Of a stretch of 64,000 nucleotides of DNA, positions 25,934 through 34,907 are shown piece after piece. The stretch covers positions 122,636 to 186,635 of the forward strand of contig CALWZC010000003.1 of the NCBI GenBank assembly GCA_944385935.1, in the 5' to 3' direction. Each line of letters starts with the position of its first letter. Position 1 is the first letter of the stretch. A program made the position numbers and the translations under genes. The stretch comes from an uncultured Anaerofilum sp. Its GTDB lineage: Bacteria > Bacillota > Clostridia > Oscillospirales > Ruminococcaceae. The notes below the pieces were generated by a model, which worked only from the letters and a program-made list of their open reading frames with translations, did not search any database and was not told the DNA's origin.

Positions 25934-27865
25934 TTATACTTTCAAGAATCCTTCATCCACGAGATGGTTGCGCAATTCTTCCACGGTCTTTCCCCCTTGG
26001 TAAGATTCATTGTAGAATTGCAAAATGTCTTGTGCCTCTGCAAAGGTACTTTCTGCGCCGGCAAATTCATAGTAACGCTGTAAGACGGGTCGCAGATTCC
26101 ACCAAGAAATACTGGGAGATTGCTTGCACATTGCCAATACTGTACCTCGAAAATCTGTACAGCCGCAACGATTCATCATGCGCAAACATTCCAATGTTTC
26201 GCTAACAGAATGATAACTTACTTTTTGTTTCCATGGTGTAGTTAATGCCCGCTTGTGGAAGTACTCTCCTACTGTTTGGAGCAATTCTAAGGGGCCATTT
26301 GGTGTTAGATTGGAAAGCAAACCACTTGCATTCCGTTCCATCATCCAATCAAACCAGCGCAAATCCAATGGTTCCTTTAGTTTTCTAGTGATATTGGAAT
26401 AGTATCCAGAAACGTCGCCAGAGGACATTCTGGAATAAATTTTTGCATAGTAAATACCATAGTGATAGAAAACGCAATCTCCAAGCCATGTGTCAACCAC
26501 TTTGGGAGTGAGAGTTTCTTGCTTATGCCATTTGTCGTATACATAAGAGGCGGATTTTGTAAGTAAATCGCTGATAAAGCAAGACTGTGCTAGGATGTTT
26601 ACATCCTTTTGTGGAAGATTATCCAAAAAGTCTACCATTTCTTGGGGGCAAGAGTATACCAATGTTTCGGAAATTACATGACGCAATACATAGGCCATTC
26701 CGCCTTTTCCAAACACTTTTTCATATTTTTTATTGGTTAGTGAACCGATGTTATCCAATATCCAGTGATAAAAATCCAACATTCCCGAGGAAATTTTGCC
26801 AACAGTGGCATACATTCCATTTGTTAAATTTGTCAAATCGCTTTCTTTGGCAGGCTCTCTCCCGTGTATAAGTTGGAAACATTGTGCTTTTAGATGTTCC
26901 GCCAGCATATCCGAGATTTCATCCGACTGACCATATTGAAGATGACACACAGCATTGGGATTTTTCTTAATTTGTTCTTTCCAAAAGTCAACCATACCCG
27001 GAAAGGTATGCTTGCCCAATACGTTGTTTATAGCCTCCTTGTTTTTTCCTCTCTCTTTATTGACCAATTCCAACAACAAGGGGATATTTTCTTCGCTGTA
27101 GCCTAAGCAGAATATTAGTTGTTCTCGAACATCCTTTTTTGCTGTTTCCAGCAAAGAGAGATACCATGGGTTTTCTTCTTCTTTTGCAATGGAGCCAATC
27201 AAAGACAATTTGTTTGCCATAAGTTTTCTACCCTGTGGGTCAAAGTCTTTTTTCAACAGGGAAATCAACTGGCTTTTATCCACATGGGGCAAAGAGTAGT
27301 GTTTCATTATAAAATAATCATTGGGGTCATGAAGAGCTATCTGCTCTCCTGTTCCCAAGCATTTTACTACCTGCTGTATTAGGGATGCCATCTCACCATA
27401 AACATCGTCCAAATCCTCTATCAAAGCATGAATAACCCGATAATCTGCCAGCACATGGGGACTATATAGGATGGTGTTGGTCAATACCTCCATACGACCA
27501 GAACCAGTGGTGGTCAAAGCTTGCAAAAGGGGTTGAATTTCGCTGTATCTTACCTGTACCACTGTGCCTAGGTTTTCTTTGTTGTCTATAGGGGTAAAAT
27601 CTCCCTCAATGCCACAACCCGCTTGTGTGTAAAGCACTGCATCTACTAGCCCCAATAGATTCATCAATAGAATACCTTGTTGGTCTTTTTCCCCTTGCAA
27701 AAGCTGTTGCAAACCAGTGTAAATTTTAGCAAAAACAGGATTTTTTTGTGCCAACTGTGCAAACATTTCCATGGTACGTTTTAGACGAAAATCTTCTTGC
27801 AATAGTTGTGTACCCGCAACGGTGCTATATACTAAACGCTCTTTTAACTCTACTAATGGATTCAT
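25934..27865 (-). CDS. Uncharacterised helical protein, paralogue 2
   Basis: 643 residues, the intact copy of the tandem pair. It begins MNPLVELKERLVYSTVAGTQ and ends NHLVDEGFLKV, closely matching the neighbour (LVYSTVAGTQLLQEDFRLKR, LVKCLGTGEQI, TKSAAYVYDKWH and MMNRCGC recur in both). There are no transmembrane segments, signal peptide or recognised catalytic motif. Conserved cysteines (NRCGC, ALCPQ-like positions) and a helical-repeat look suggest a scaffold or target-recognition role in the MoxR/VWA system; this is inference. GGGGGG precedes its ATG. It follows the SWIM gene by 17 bases and precedes paralogue 1 by 60 bases. Confidence 0.78.
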   Translation of the reverse strand: MNPLVELKERLVYSTVAGTQLLQEDFRLKRTMEMFAQLAQKNPVFAKIYTGLQQLLQGEKDQQGILLMNLLGLVDAVLYTQAGCGIEGDFTPIDNKENLGTVVQVRYSEIQPLLQALTTTGSGRMEVLTNTILYSPHVLADYRVIHALIEDLDDVYGEMASLIQQVVKCLGTGEQIALHDPNDYFIMKHYSLPHVDKSQLISLLKKDFDPQGRKLMANKLSLIGSIAKEEENPWYLSLLETAKKDVREQLIFCLGYSEENIPLLLELVNKERGKNKEAINNVLGKHTFPGMVDFWKEQIKKNPNAVCHLQYGQSDEISDMLAEHLKAQCFQLIHGREPAKESDLTNLTNGMYATVGKISSGMLDFYHWILDNIGSLTNKKYEKVFGKGGMAYVLRHVISETLVYSCPQEMVDFLDNLPQKDVNILAQSCFISDLLTKSASYVYDKWHKQETLTPKVVDTWLGDCVFYHYGIYYAKIYSRMSSGDVSGYYSNITRKLKEPLDLRWFDWMMERNASGLLSNLTPNGPLELLQTVGEYFHKRALTTPWKQKVSYHSVSETLECLRMMNRCGCTDFRGTVLAMCKQSPSISWWNLRPVLQRYYEFAGAESTFAEAQDILQFYNESYQGGKTVEELRNHLVDEGFLKV

Positions 27866-27882
27866 AGAAGTACCCCCCTTTT

Positions 27883-29331
27883 TTAATATTGCAGGCGAAT
27901 AATTTGTTGATTAGTCAAAATGCTATAGGGATGGAGGCAGATGGTTCCATCTGTAGAATCGTAGAACATCAATCCAAATAATACCTGATGTTCCAGCCAC
28001 TCTCCATTGGGCAACCAAAATAGTTTGGAGATAGAATCGTGGTCTTCCCCCTCTGTTGGACGGTTTCTCAGTACAATGCGCTGACCTTTCTCATCTTCCA
28101 GTACCATCTCATCCCCTACTTTACCAATGCGGTTATAGGCAACGGCAACACCTAAATATTTTTCTGCCAGTGTATTTTTAATTTCGTTTTTTACCAATTT
28201 TGTTACTTGTGTCAAATCCTGCTGTGCGTAGGAGCGCAGCTTTTGCACCATATCAGCAGTAACAGGCTCCATAGAGCAGCCATCCCAGCGAATGCGCTGG
28301 TTTCCGGTGCCGGGATAATAACAGACTTTTGGTGCTTTTACCGCTTCAAAACAACTATCCTCTGCTTTCACATATTGCAAAGCCTTTACAGGGCGATAAT
28401 TCAAAGTTTGGTGGATTTCTCCACTCTCCAATTCCATCCAATAGCCACGGTCGATATATTCTTTTTTGGCAGGGTCAAAAATAACATCAAATGAAAGCTG
28501 TACCAATGTGATATTTTCTTTTACAGAGCCGATTCTCTCCAACTCCTCCAGCTTCCAAATACCACCTAATGCCTCATAAAGGAGATTGTCTTCTATATCA
28601 TACTCTTTTTTATCCAGTTTTTCTTGTAGGAAACTGCGAGATTTTTGAATCATTGCATTCAACCAAATTAAGATGCGAACAGCCTCTTGATAATCTGCAT
28701 TATCTGGATGTTTTTGAATATCTTCTACTTCCTTTGCCAAACGCAAAAATGCTATTTGTGCACCTGTGAGGTAGTAGCTTCCCAAATCCTTGGCTAATGC
28801 TTGATAGGTTTTTACAGAAGTACCTGCCAGTGTTCCCAAGCCATGAGAAAGCAGGTCCGTCATCATTTGTTGTGCCTTGTCCAATCCTTCAAGCTGCTTT
28901 TTAATTTTCTTTGCTTTTGCAGCAGTGTTTACTTTTTTGGGCTTTGCAGAGGTTTCGCCTTGTTCTTTTGCTTGCTCTTTCTTTGCGGCTCTTGCTGCTT
29001 GCTTTGCCCGTTTTTGTGCCAAATCTTCAGGAATTTCTGTCACCACAAAGGGCTTTTCTGCCAAAATTTCAAACATCAATCCCAAAGCATGCTTACAGGG
29101 AAATTGCCGACTGGGGCAAGAGCAACGGCAGGTTGGTGCTTCCTCATTGGTAAAATCAATGGAGGTGTGATAGGGATTTTTTCCACTACCTGCACAGTCA
29201 GCCCAGAAAAGGGTTCCATCTTCTGTTTTTCCTAGCTGAGAAAAACTTCCCCTTTGGGACAACTTTCGTCCATTTTGTGCAGCTGATGCATTGGGTGCCT
29301 GTGATAAAATCCACTGTTCCGTCAACTTCAT
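27883..29331 (-). CDS. SWIM zinc finger protein (YehQ-like)
   Basis: 482 residues. A SWIM zinc finger is near the N-terminus: C70-S-C72 then C79-K-H81, the CxC...CxH pattern, within CRCSCPSRQFPCKHALG. A Lys/Ala-rich charged linker (about residues 105-155) follows and may be disordered or a coiled coil. The remainder has no domain I can name. SWIM domains bind DNA or proteins. In E. coli the corresponding protein YehQ belongs to the yehL-M-P-Q cluster. The start at 29331 was chosen for TAGGAGGG nine bases upstream. It is the first gene of the operon and follows a promoter overlapped by an inverted repeat. Confidence 0.87.
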   Translation of the reverse strand: MKLTEQWILSQAPNASAAQNGRKLSQRGSFSQLGKTEDGTLFWADCAGSGKNPYHTSIDFTNEEAPTCRCSCPSRQFPCKHALGLMFEILAEKPFVVTEIPEDLAQKRAKQAARAAKKEQAKEQGETSAKPKKVNTAAKAKKIKKQLEGLDKAQQMMTDLLSHGLGTLAGTSVKTYQALAKDLGSYYLTGAQIAFLRLAKEVEDIQKHPDNADYQEAVRILIWLNAMIQKSRSFLQEKLDKKEYDIEDNLLYEALGGIWKLEELERIGSVKENITLVQLSFDVIFDPAKKEYIDRGYWMELESGEIHQTLNYRPVKALQYVKAEDSCFEAVKAPKVCYYPGTGNQRIRWDGCSMEPVTADMVQKLRSYAQQDLTQVTKLVKNEIKNTLAEKYLGVAVAYNRIGKVGDEMVLEDEKGQRIVLRNRPTEGEDHDSISKLFWLPNGEWLEHQVLFGLMFYDSTDGTICLHPYSILTNQQIIRLQY

Positions 29332-29354
29332 ATATGACCCTCCTAATTTCACTT

Positions 29355-29389
29355 TTCCATATTTATAAAAACAATAAATTTATATGGAA
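29355..29389. repeat. Inverted repeat over the SWIM operon promoter
   Basis: TTCCATAT and ATATGGAA are perfect eight-base arms separated by 19 A+T-rich bases. The repeat spans the -10 region of the likely promoter and is a candidate operator. Confidence 0.5.
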
Positions 29390-29399
29390 TTTTTTTCAA
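29371..29399 (-). promoter_or_regulatory. Probable promoter of the SWIM/MoxR/VWA operon
   Basis: Minus strand TTGAAA (29394-29399), 17-base spacer, TATTGT (29371-29376). Confidence 0.5.
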
Positions 29400-29479
29400 T
29401 TAATGGTACTTTTATACTGGATTTTGTTTTATTATAACAGATTTTTAAAAAGAAATATATTTATTTTTTTATTTTGTAG

Positions 29480-29519
29480 AAAAAGCAGGTCCCCTTTATA
29501 GTACAAGAGAACCTGCCTT
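29480..29519 (-). terminator. Intrinsic terminator after thiN
   Basis: Minus strand GCAGGTTCTCTTG pairs with GGGGACCTGC across an A+T-rich loop and is followed by TTTTTC. It ends the yugP-to-thiN transcript. Confidence 0.75.
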
Positions 29520-29522
29520 TGG

Positions 29523-30161
29523 CTATTTTGGAGTAGTTATTACTAGTAAGCTACCCTTTTTAATGGATATTGTCACAGAATCTTTTACAAATTCATTGCT
29601 GACGCCCAGAGGGTAGTCTGGGGTTAACTGAACATTTTTAACAGCATATTTTCCCCCTTCAATAGACACGCCATCTACTGTGCCAAACCAAGGAATTACT
29701 GAAAAATAATGATTTTCTAGGTAAGAAAGGATTATTTTTTCTGGACCTTGCAAAAGTTGTATCTGTGTCACTCCATCTGATAATAGCACCTTTGCACCAT
29801 GATTCTTGGCATAGTAGGCAGACTGCAAAGCTCCCAACATATGGTCTAATCGCATCCCGCCCAGTACACCTAAATATAAAATATCCCGAAATCCTTCCGA
29901 AATTGCCAATTTTGTGGCATAGTGGGTATCAGTATCATCTTTTTCTGTTGGTAACACAATTACATTTTCTCGCTCTGGACAGGGAGAACTATCAAAATCC
30001 CCCAAAATGCAATTTGTGTTCCATCCCATTTGCTGGGCGGTTTGCCATCCGCCATCTGCTGCAATGATATAATCCGAAGGATGTACAAGTTGTTTCGCCT
30101 GAGAAAAAATAGGTGCTGCTCCCAAAATTACACAGCGGTTTGTCTTTAAGGCAGTTCCCAT
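29523..30161 (-). CDS. thiN: Thiamine pyrophosphokinase
   Basis: ThiN converts thiamine to thiamine diphosphate with ATP. The 212-residue product has the N-terminal domain motifs DYIIAADGGWQTA, LGDFDSS and the catalytic EKDDTDTHYA, followed by the C-terminal beta-rich thiamine-binding domain (GVSIEGGKYAVKNVQL, SNEFV). Length is typical. The start ATG at 30161 lies inside the last codons of rsgA (16-base overlap), so the two are coupled. It is the final gene of a long operon and is followed by a terminator. The usual companion rpe, often between rsgA and thiN in Firmicutes, is missing. Confidence 0.95.
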   Translation of the reverse strand: MGTALKTNRCVILGAAPIFSQAKQLVHPSDYIIAADGGWQTAQQMGWNTNCILGDFDSSPCPERENVIVLPTEKDDTDTHYATKLAISEGFRDILYLGVLGGMRLDHMLGALQSAYYAKNHGAKVLLSDGVTQIQLLQGPEKIILSYLENHYFSVIPWFGTVDGVSIEGGKYAVKNVQLTPDYPLGVSNEFVKDSVTISIKKGSLLVITTPK

Positions 30162-31024
30162 TTTTTCACATCCTTTGCTTCCTCATACAATGCAACATAG
30201 CTTTCGTAACGAGTAGGCTGAATCTTTCCCTCTTCCAATGCGGCTTTCACTGCACAACCTTTTTCAGCAACATGGGCACAGCCTGTAAATTTGCACTGTC
30301 CAAAATATGGCTGAAATTCTGGAAAGGCATGTTGCAGCTCGTCTTTGGGGATATGCAGTGCTCGGCTGGTATCCAAACTTGCAAAGCCGGGAGTATCCGC
30401 CAGCAAACCGCCATATGCTTCCAACAGCTCCACCTCTCTGGTGGTATGCTTTCCTCTGCCCAATTTCTGGCTGATATTTCCTGTTTCTCGTTGCAAATGG
30501 GGCAACAAGGCATTGAGCAAAGTGGATTTTCCCACACCAGAGTTTCCACAAACAGCGGCTATTTTTCCGGGCAAATATTCCCGAATTTTATCTAAAGAGG
30601 TTGGGGTATTGTAATCCACCTCAATCACCGGAATTCCTGCCGAAGCATAAATATTTTTTAGTTGTTCATCTGGTTGAATATCTGTTTTTGTTAAAACTAA
30701 AACGGGCTGAACCCCTTTATGCACAGCAATGGTTGTCAATTTATCAACGACACGAGTGCTAGGGACAGGTTGCACTGTAGAAACTACAATAAACAAAATA
30801 TCCAAATTGGCAATGGGGGGGCGAATAAATAAATTTTTACGAGGATGAATTTCTGCAATTACTGCCTGATTTCCCTCTTGCTCTAAAGTGACAAAATCTC
30901 CAGCAACGGGAGAAATTTTTTGCTTTCGGAAAATTCCTCTTGGCTTACATTCTACAATGCCATTGGTGGTTTTTACATAGTAAAAACCACCAATGCCTTT
31001 CACAATATAATTTTCAAATGGCAT
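30146..31024 (-). CDS. rsgA: Ribosome small-subunit-dependent GTPase A
   Basis: RsgA helps late maturation of the 30S subunit. The 292-residue product has the order typical of circularly permuted GTPases: an N-terminal OB-fold (YYVKTTNGIVECKPRG), then G4 LVLTKTDI, G1 GNSGVGKSTLLNAL, G3 DTPGF, and a C-terminal zinc-binding tail with CKFTGCAHVAEKGCAV. The ATG at 31024 was chosen for AAGGGGAGAG just upstream rather than the frame start at 31081, which lies within prkC. It follows prkC by 16 bases and overlaps thiN. PrkC is known to phosphorylate this GTPase (CpgA) in Bacillus, which fits the shared operon. Confidence 0.96.
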   Translation of the reverse strand: MPFENYIVKGIGGFYYVKTTNGIVECKPRGIFRKQKISPVAGDFVTLEQEGNQAVIAEIHPRKNLFIRPPIANLDILFIVVSTVQPVPSTRVVDKLTTIAVHKGVQPVLVLTKTDIQPDEQLKNIYASAGIPVIEVDYNTPTSLDKIREYLPGKIAAVCGNSGVGKSTLLNALLPHLQRETGNISQKLGRGKHTTREVELLEAYGGLLADTPGFASLDTSRALHIPKDELQHAFPEFQPYFGQCKFTGCAHVAEKGCAVKAALEEGKIQPTRYESYVALYEEAKDVKKWELP

Positions 31025-31040
31025 GATTTCTCTCCCCTTT

Positions 31041-33134
31041 TTAGTCGCTGCTTCCACCAGAAGGAGTTGAACTGCTTCCACTATCAGAAGGGGTAGAGGA
31101 AGAACTATCTACTGGAGGCACTGTAGGAACAGGGGTGGGAGAAGGTGTAGGAATTGGCGTGGGAGAGGGATGCACCAGATGTTCTGTTGAACCACAAACG
31201 GGGCAACTTCCCTTCTCTACATAAACTGTTACCTCTGCTGGTGTTCCAGCAACTTGTGCGCTTACTGTATAGGTTCCCTCAGCTTCCCATTTTACAGTAA
31301 AGCTGGAACCAGTACCGCTTTTGGTTCCCACATTCCATACAACTGTGTTGGGGTCAGCATTTCCTACTACAGCAGTAAAGGTAGTACTTTGCCCTACTTT
31401 CAATTCTCCGCTATAAGAAACGCTTAGTGTTACAGGAGGTGGTCCCAAAGAAACAGTATAGTTAATTCGGCTATGAATACGGACTTTGGTTCCTGGTTCG
31501 ACACTTTGAGAGATTACCATACCAGCCGGAACAGAAGCACTATATTCTTCTGTCACTTGACCGGCAATCAATCTCACACTACTTAAAGCAGTAACTACAT
31601 CGCCGGGGCTTAGATTGCGAATGTCTGGCACTGTACATTCTGTTTCGATGGCGGCCTGTGCCACATATAGGGTAATAGTGCTGCCCTGTGGCAACTGTTC
31701 ATTGGCAGCAGGCTCTGTTTTTACTACTGTATTTACTGCTGCACTGCTATTTCTATCTGGGCGAATAGTAACAGTAAACCCTTCTTCCCGAAGTTTTTGC
31801 TGTGCACTATCACGAGTCATACTTGTTACATCGGGCACAGTAAGGATTTCTGTTCCCATACTTACCTTCAACACCACAGTTTGCCCTTGCTTTACCTCTT
31901 TGGGGGCGCGAGGGCTCTGCTCATAAATAATCCCCTGTTCATAGTTGGGATTATATTCTTCCTGCCATTGAATTTTGAAATTTTTTGTGTACTCTTTATT
32001 GGACTTCACATCTGCCTGTGTCATTCCAATAAAGTTTTCCAGCTCCACATTTGGCTTATCACTAAACAACATATTGCTGGAAGTAGTAAAGATATTATAG
32101 CAAAGAAAAGCAGAACCTAAAGCAAAAGCCAAAGCCATTCCCAACATAACGGGAATTACTATACTATGGCTTTTCTTCCGTTTTTTTGGTGGGGTAGCTT
32201 TTTTTGTAGTGGCTGTATTGCCTGTACGGTTGGTTTGATTTGTCATAGTTCTTTTTTGTGTGGCAGCATCTGCAATGAGCTTTTTATACTCAAAACGAAT
32301 GCTTGGGTTCCTTTTAAATTCCTCAATATCTGCCAACATATCGCTGGCAGAGGGATACCGGGCGGCAGGCTCTTTTGCCATTGCCCGTTCCACAATCTCT
32401 TCCAAAGCCTCTGGGATAGAAGGGTCAATTTCTCGCAAGGGCGTTGCTGTGTCGGTAATTTGCTTCATGGCTACCGAAACAGGGCTATCTGCATCAAAGG
32501 GCAGTGTATTGGTGAGCATTTCATACATCATTACCCCCACCGAATAAATATCCGCTTTTGCATCGGTGATATCGCCTTTTGCTTGCTCGGGGCTAATGTA
32601 ATGAACAGAACCAATGGCCTTGTCGGTAACAGTTTGGCTTTCTGAGCGAGAAATGCGCGCAATGCCAAAATCCATTACTCTTGCGCTTCCATCTGCCAGC
32701 AGCATAATATTTTGCGGCTTTATATCTCGATGCACTACGCCATTGGCGTGGGCATGTTCCAAAGCTCGCAACACTTGTGCAACAAAGTGAATGGCCTCTT
32801 TCCATGGCAGTGCCCTTCCACGTTGTTTTAGATACTCCTTTAAAGTAATGCCATTTAGATATTCCATTACAATATATTGCAACTGTGGTGTAATGGAAAC
32901 ATCATACACTTTTACAATGTTGGGATGATTTAATACAGAGATGGCTCTGGATTCATTTTTGAACCGTCGAACCAACTCCACATTGTCCAAAAACTCCTCT
33001 CTCAATACCTTAATGGCAACTGTACGGTCTTTTTTTAGGTCATAGGCTCGGTAGACATTTGCCATACCGCCTACACCAATCAATTCATCCAGCCGGTAGC
33101 TGTCATCTAGTACCTTTCCTATCAGATTATCCAT
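31041..33134 (-). CDS. prkC: PASTA-domain serine/threonine protein kinase
   Basis: A 697-residue membrane kinase that senses cell-wall fragments. The kinase domain (1-270) is intact: glycine-rich loop near 20-24, Lys42 in VAIK, HRDIKPQN at 135-142, DFG at 155-157. A basic juxtamembrane stretch precedes one membrane segment (about 330-350). Outside are three PASTA domains (the first diverged, then VPDVTSMTRDSAQQKL and VPDIRNLSPGDVVTAL), then an Ig/PKD-like domain (TFTAVVGNADPNTVVWNVG) and a Cys-x-x-Cys segment followed by a Pro/Ser/Thr tail. The last two parts are beyond the standard PrkC layout. Its ATG overlaps the prpC stop by eight bases, so kinase and phosphatase are made together. Confidence 0.95.
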   Translation of the reverse strand: MDNLIGKVLDDSYRLDELIGVGGMANVYRAYDLKKDRTVAIKVLREEFLDNVELVRRFKNESRAISVLNHPNIVKVYDVSITPQLQYIVMEYLNGITLKEYLKQRGRALPWKEAIHFVAQVLRALEHAHANGVVHRDIKPQNIMLLADGSARVMDFGIARISRSESQTVTDKAIGSVHYISPEQAKGDITDAKADIYSVGVMMYEMLTNTLPFDADSPVSVAMKQITDTATPLREIDPSIPEALEEIVERAMAKEPAARYPSASDMLADIEEFKRNPSIRFEYKKLIADAATQKRTMTNQTNRTGNTATTKKATPPKKRKKSHSIVIPVMLGMALAFALGSAFLCYNIFTTSSNMLFSDKPNVELENFIGMTQADVKSNKEYTKNFKIQWQEEYNPNYEQGIIYEQSPRAPKEVKQGQTVVLKVSMGTEILTVPDVTSMTRDSAQQKLREEGFTVTIRPDRNSSAAVNTVVKTEPAANEQLPQGSTITLYVAQAAIETECTVPDIRNLSPGDVVTALSSVRLIAGQVTEEYSASVPAGMVISQSVEPGTKVRIHSRINYTVSLGPPPVTLSVSYSGELKVGQSTTFTAVVGNADPNTVVWNVGTKSGTGSSFTVKWEAEGTYTVSAQVAGTPAEVTVYVEKGSCPVCGSTEHLVHPSPTPIPTPSPTPVPTVPPVDSSSSTPSDSGSSSTPSGGSSD

Positions 33135-33873
33135 CCTTCTCCTCCTGAGCTATCTGCATAACCACTGCGGTGATATTATCGGGGCCGCCTTGTTGGTTGG
33201 CTTCCTCCACCAAAGACCTTGCTTGTTGGTAGATAGGATAATGGGCCAAAATCTCGGCAATTTCTTGAGAAGACAAAGGGCCACTTAATCCATCACTACA
33301 CAACAAAAATTCATCCCCCGGTTCTACAGGAATACTTCCAACATCTACCTGTACTTGCTGATGTACTCCCAGTGCACGAGTAATTCGATTACGCTCGGGG
33401 TGAAAGCGGGCTTGTTGCTCGGTAATTTGACCAGATTCTACCATTTCTTGCACACGGGAATGGTCTCTAGTTAATTGAACCAGTGTATTTTTTCGGAAAA
33501 GATATACCCTAGAATCTCCCACATGGGCATAGAATGCATCTCTATTGCGCAAAACCACTGCTGCAATGGTAGTTCCCATGCCAAAGGTATCCGCACCACC
33601 TTCCACAGCACGGTGAAACACCTCTTCATTTGCCTTTTCCACAATATGCTGCAAAAGGATTCCGGGATTTTCGGCTGTCACTAGGTCGGTGTGGGAAAAC
33701 TGTTGCTCCACGCTGGAAATGGCAGTGCAACTTGCCAGCCGTCCGGCTCGCTGTCCACCCATACCATCACAAACTACAGCCCAAGCAAAGGCATTACCTT
33801 TTCTTCCAGCACGCCAAGTATCCTGATTTTCTTTTCGTCGCCTTCCAATATCCGTTTTCCCCGAAATAATCAT
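33127..33873 (-). CDS. prpC: PP2C-family protein phosphatase
   Basis: A 248-residue PP2C (PPM) phosphatase, partner of the PrkC kinase, removing phosphate from Ser/Thr in the same targets. Metal-binding motifs are complete: the N-terminal RRKENQDTW, VVCDGMGGQRAG, HVGDSRVYLF, LLCSDGLSG and the final GGPDNITAVVMQ. It is coupled at both ends: its ATG overlaps the rlmN stop (ATGA), and its stop overlaps the prkC start. This prpC-prkC-rsgA order is conserved across Firmicutes. Confidence 0.96.
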   Translation of the reverse strand: MIISGKTDIGRRRKENQDTWRAGRKGNAFAWAVVCDGMGGQRAGRLASCTAISSVEQQFSHTDLVTAENPGILLQHIVEKANEEVFHRAVEGGADTFGMGTTIAAVVLRNRDAFYAHVGDSRVYLFRKNTLVQLTRDHSRVQEMVESGQITEQQARFHPERNRITRALGVHQQVQVDVGSIPVEPGDEFLLCSDGLSGPLSSQEIAEILAHYPIYQQARSLVEEANQQGGPDNITAVVMQIAQEEKDG

Positions 33874-34907
33874 TTCAAAGCATCCTCTCTGGCCTCTCTG
33901 CGAAGTTGTCCACAGGCAGCACTAATATCACTGCCCAAACGACGGCGGATGGTAGCATTTACTCCAAGCTGTTCCAATTGCTGTTGGAATCGCTTTACAT
34001 TTGCTGCATCTGTGGCGGAATAGGGACTGCCATCCACTGGATTGATGGGAATTAAATTCACATGAGCCCCCATGCCTTTAATAAGCTGTGCAAGTTCTTT
34101 GGCAGTGGCAGCACTATCATTAACTCCCTTTACCATGGAATATTCAAAACTAATGCGGCGACCGGTATGCTGTTGATAGCGGCGACAAGCTGCCACCAAC
34201 TGTTCCACAGGATAAGCATTGTTCACCGGCATCATTTGACTGCGCATGGCATTATTGGGTGCATGGAGGGAAATGGATAAAGTAAGCTGTAATTTTCGCT
34301 CTGCCAATTTGTCAATCATGGGCACCAATCCACAAGTGGAAAGGCTAATATTTCGCATACCAATATTTACGCCTAAGGGAGAAGAAATGATAGATAGAAA
34401 ATCCATCACATTATCAAAATTATCCAGTGGTTCTCCGATACCCATTAAAACAATGTGAGAAATTCTCTCCCCAATGTCTTTCCCCGCAGCATATACCTCG
34501 GCAGCAATTTCTCCGGCTGTTAAAGAGCGAACCAATCCGGCTTGTGTAGAAGCACAAAAGCGGCAACCCATGCGACAACCCACCTGTGTGGAAACACAAA
34601 CAGTATTGCCATAATTGTACCGCATTAGTACAGTTTCTATACAATTTTCATCTGGCAACTGGAACAAAAATTTAATGGTTCCATCCTTAGACTGTTGCCT
34701 ACGTGCCACTACCAACTGGACAAGTTCAAACCTTTGGCTAAGTTGTTCTAGTAGGCTTTTGGGCTGGTCGGTCATCTGAAAAAAATCGGTAACCTGCTTT
34801 TCATGAATCCAACGAAAAATTTGTTTTGCTCGAAAAGCGGGTTGCCCCATCTGTTCCATGAGCTCTGTCAATTGCTGCTGTGTTAAAGAGTTGAGCTGTT
34901 CTTTCAT
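33870..34907 (-). CDS. rlmN: 23S rRNA/tRNA adenine C2 methyltransferase RlmN
   Basis: RlmN is a radical SAM enzyme that methylates C2 of A2503 in 23S rRNA (and A37 in some tRNAs). The 345-residue product carries the CxxxCxxC cluster motif as C111-C115-C118 in GCRMGCRFCAS. GEPLDNFDNV holds the SAM-binding region, and the two catalytic cysteines are probably the one in SLSTCGLVPMI-type context and C-terminal SAACGQLR. The N-terminal accessory domain (AFRAKQIFRWIH) is typical. Its ATG overlaps the rsmB stop and its stop overlaps the prpC start (both ATGA). Fe-S dependence suits an anaerobe. Confidence 0.96.
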   Translation of the reverse strand: MKEQLNSLTQQQLTELMEQMGQPAFRAKQIFRWIHEKQVTDFFQMTDQPKSLLEQLSQRFELVQLVVARRQQSKDGTIKFLFQLPDENCIETVLMRYNYGNTVCVSTQVGCRMGCRFCASTQAGLVRSLTAGEIAAEVYAAGKDIGERISHIVLMGIGEPLDNFDNVMDFLSIISSPLGVNIGMRNISLSTCGLVPMIDKLAERKLQLTLSISLHAPNNAMRSQMMPVNNAYPVEQLVAACRRYQQHTGRRISFEYSMVKGVNDSAATAKELAQLIKGMGAHVNLIPINPVDGSPYSATDAANVKRFQQQLEQLGVNATIRRRLGSDISAACGQLRREAREDALK

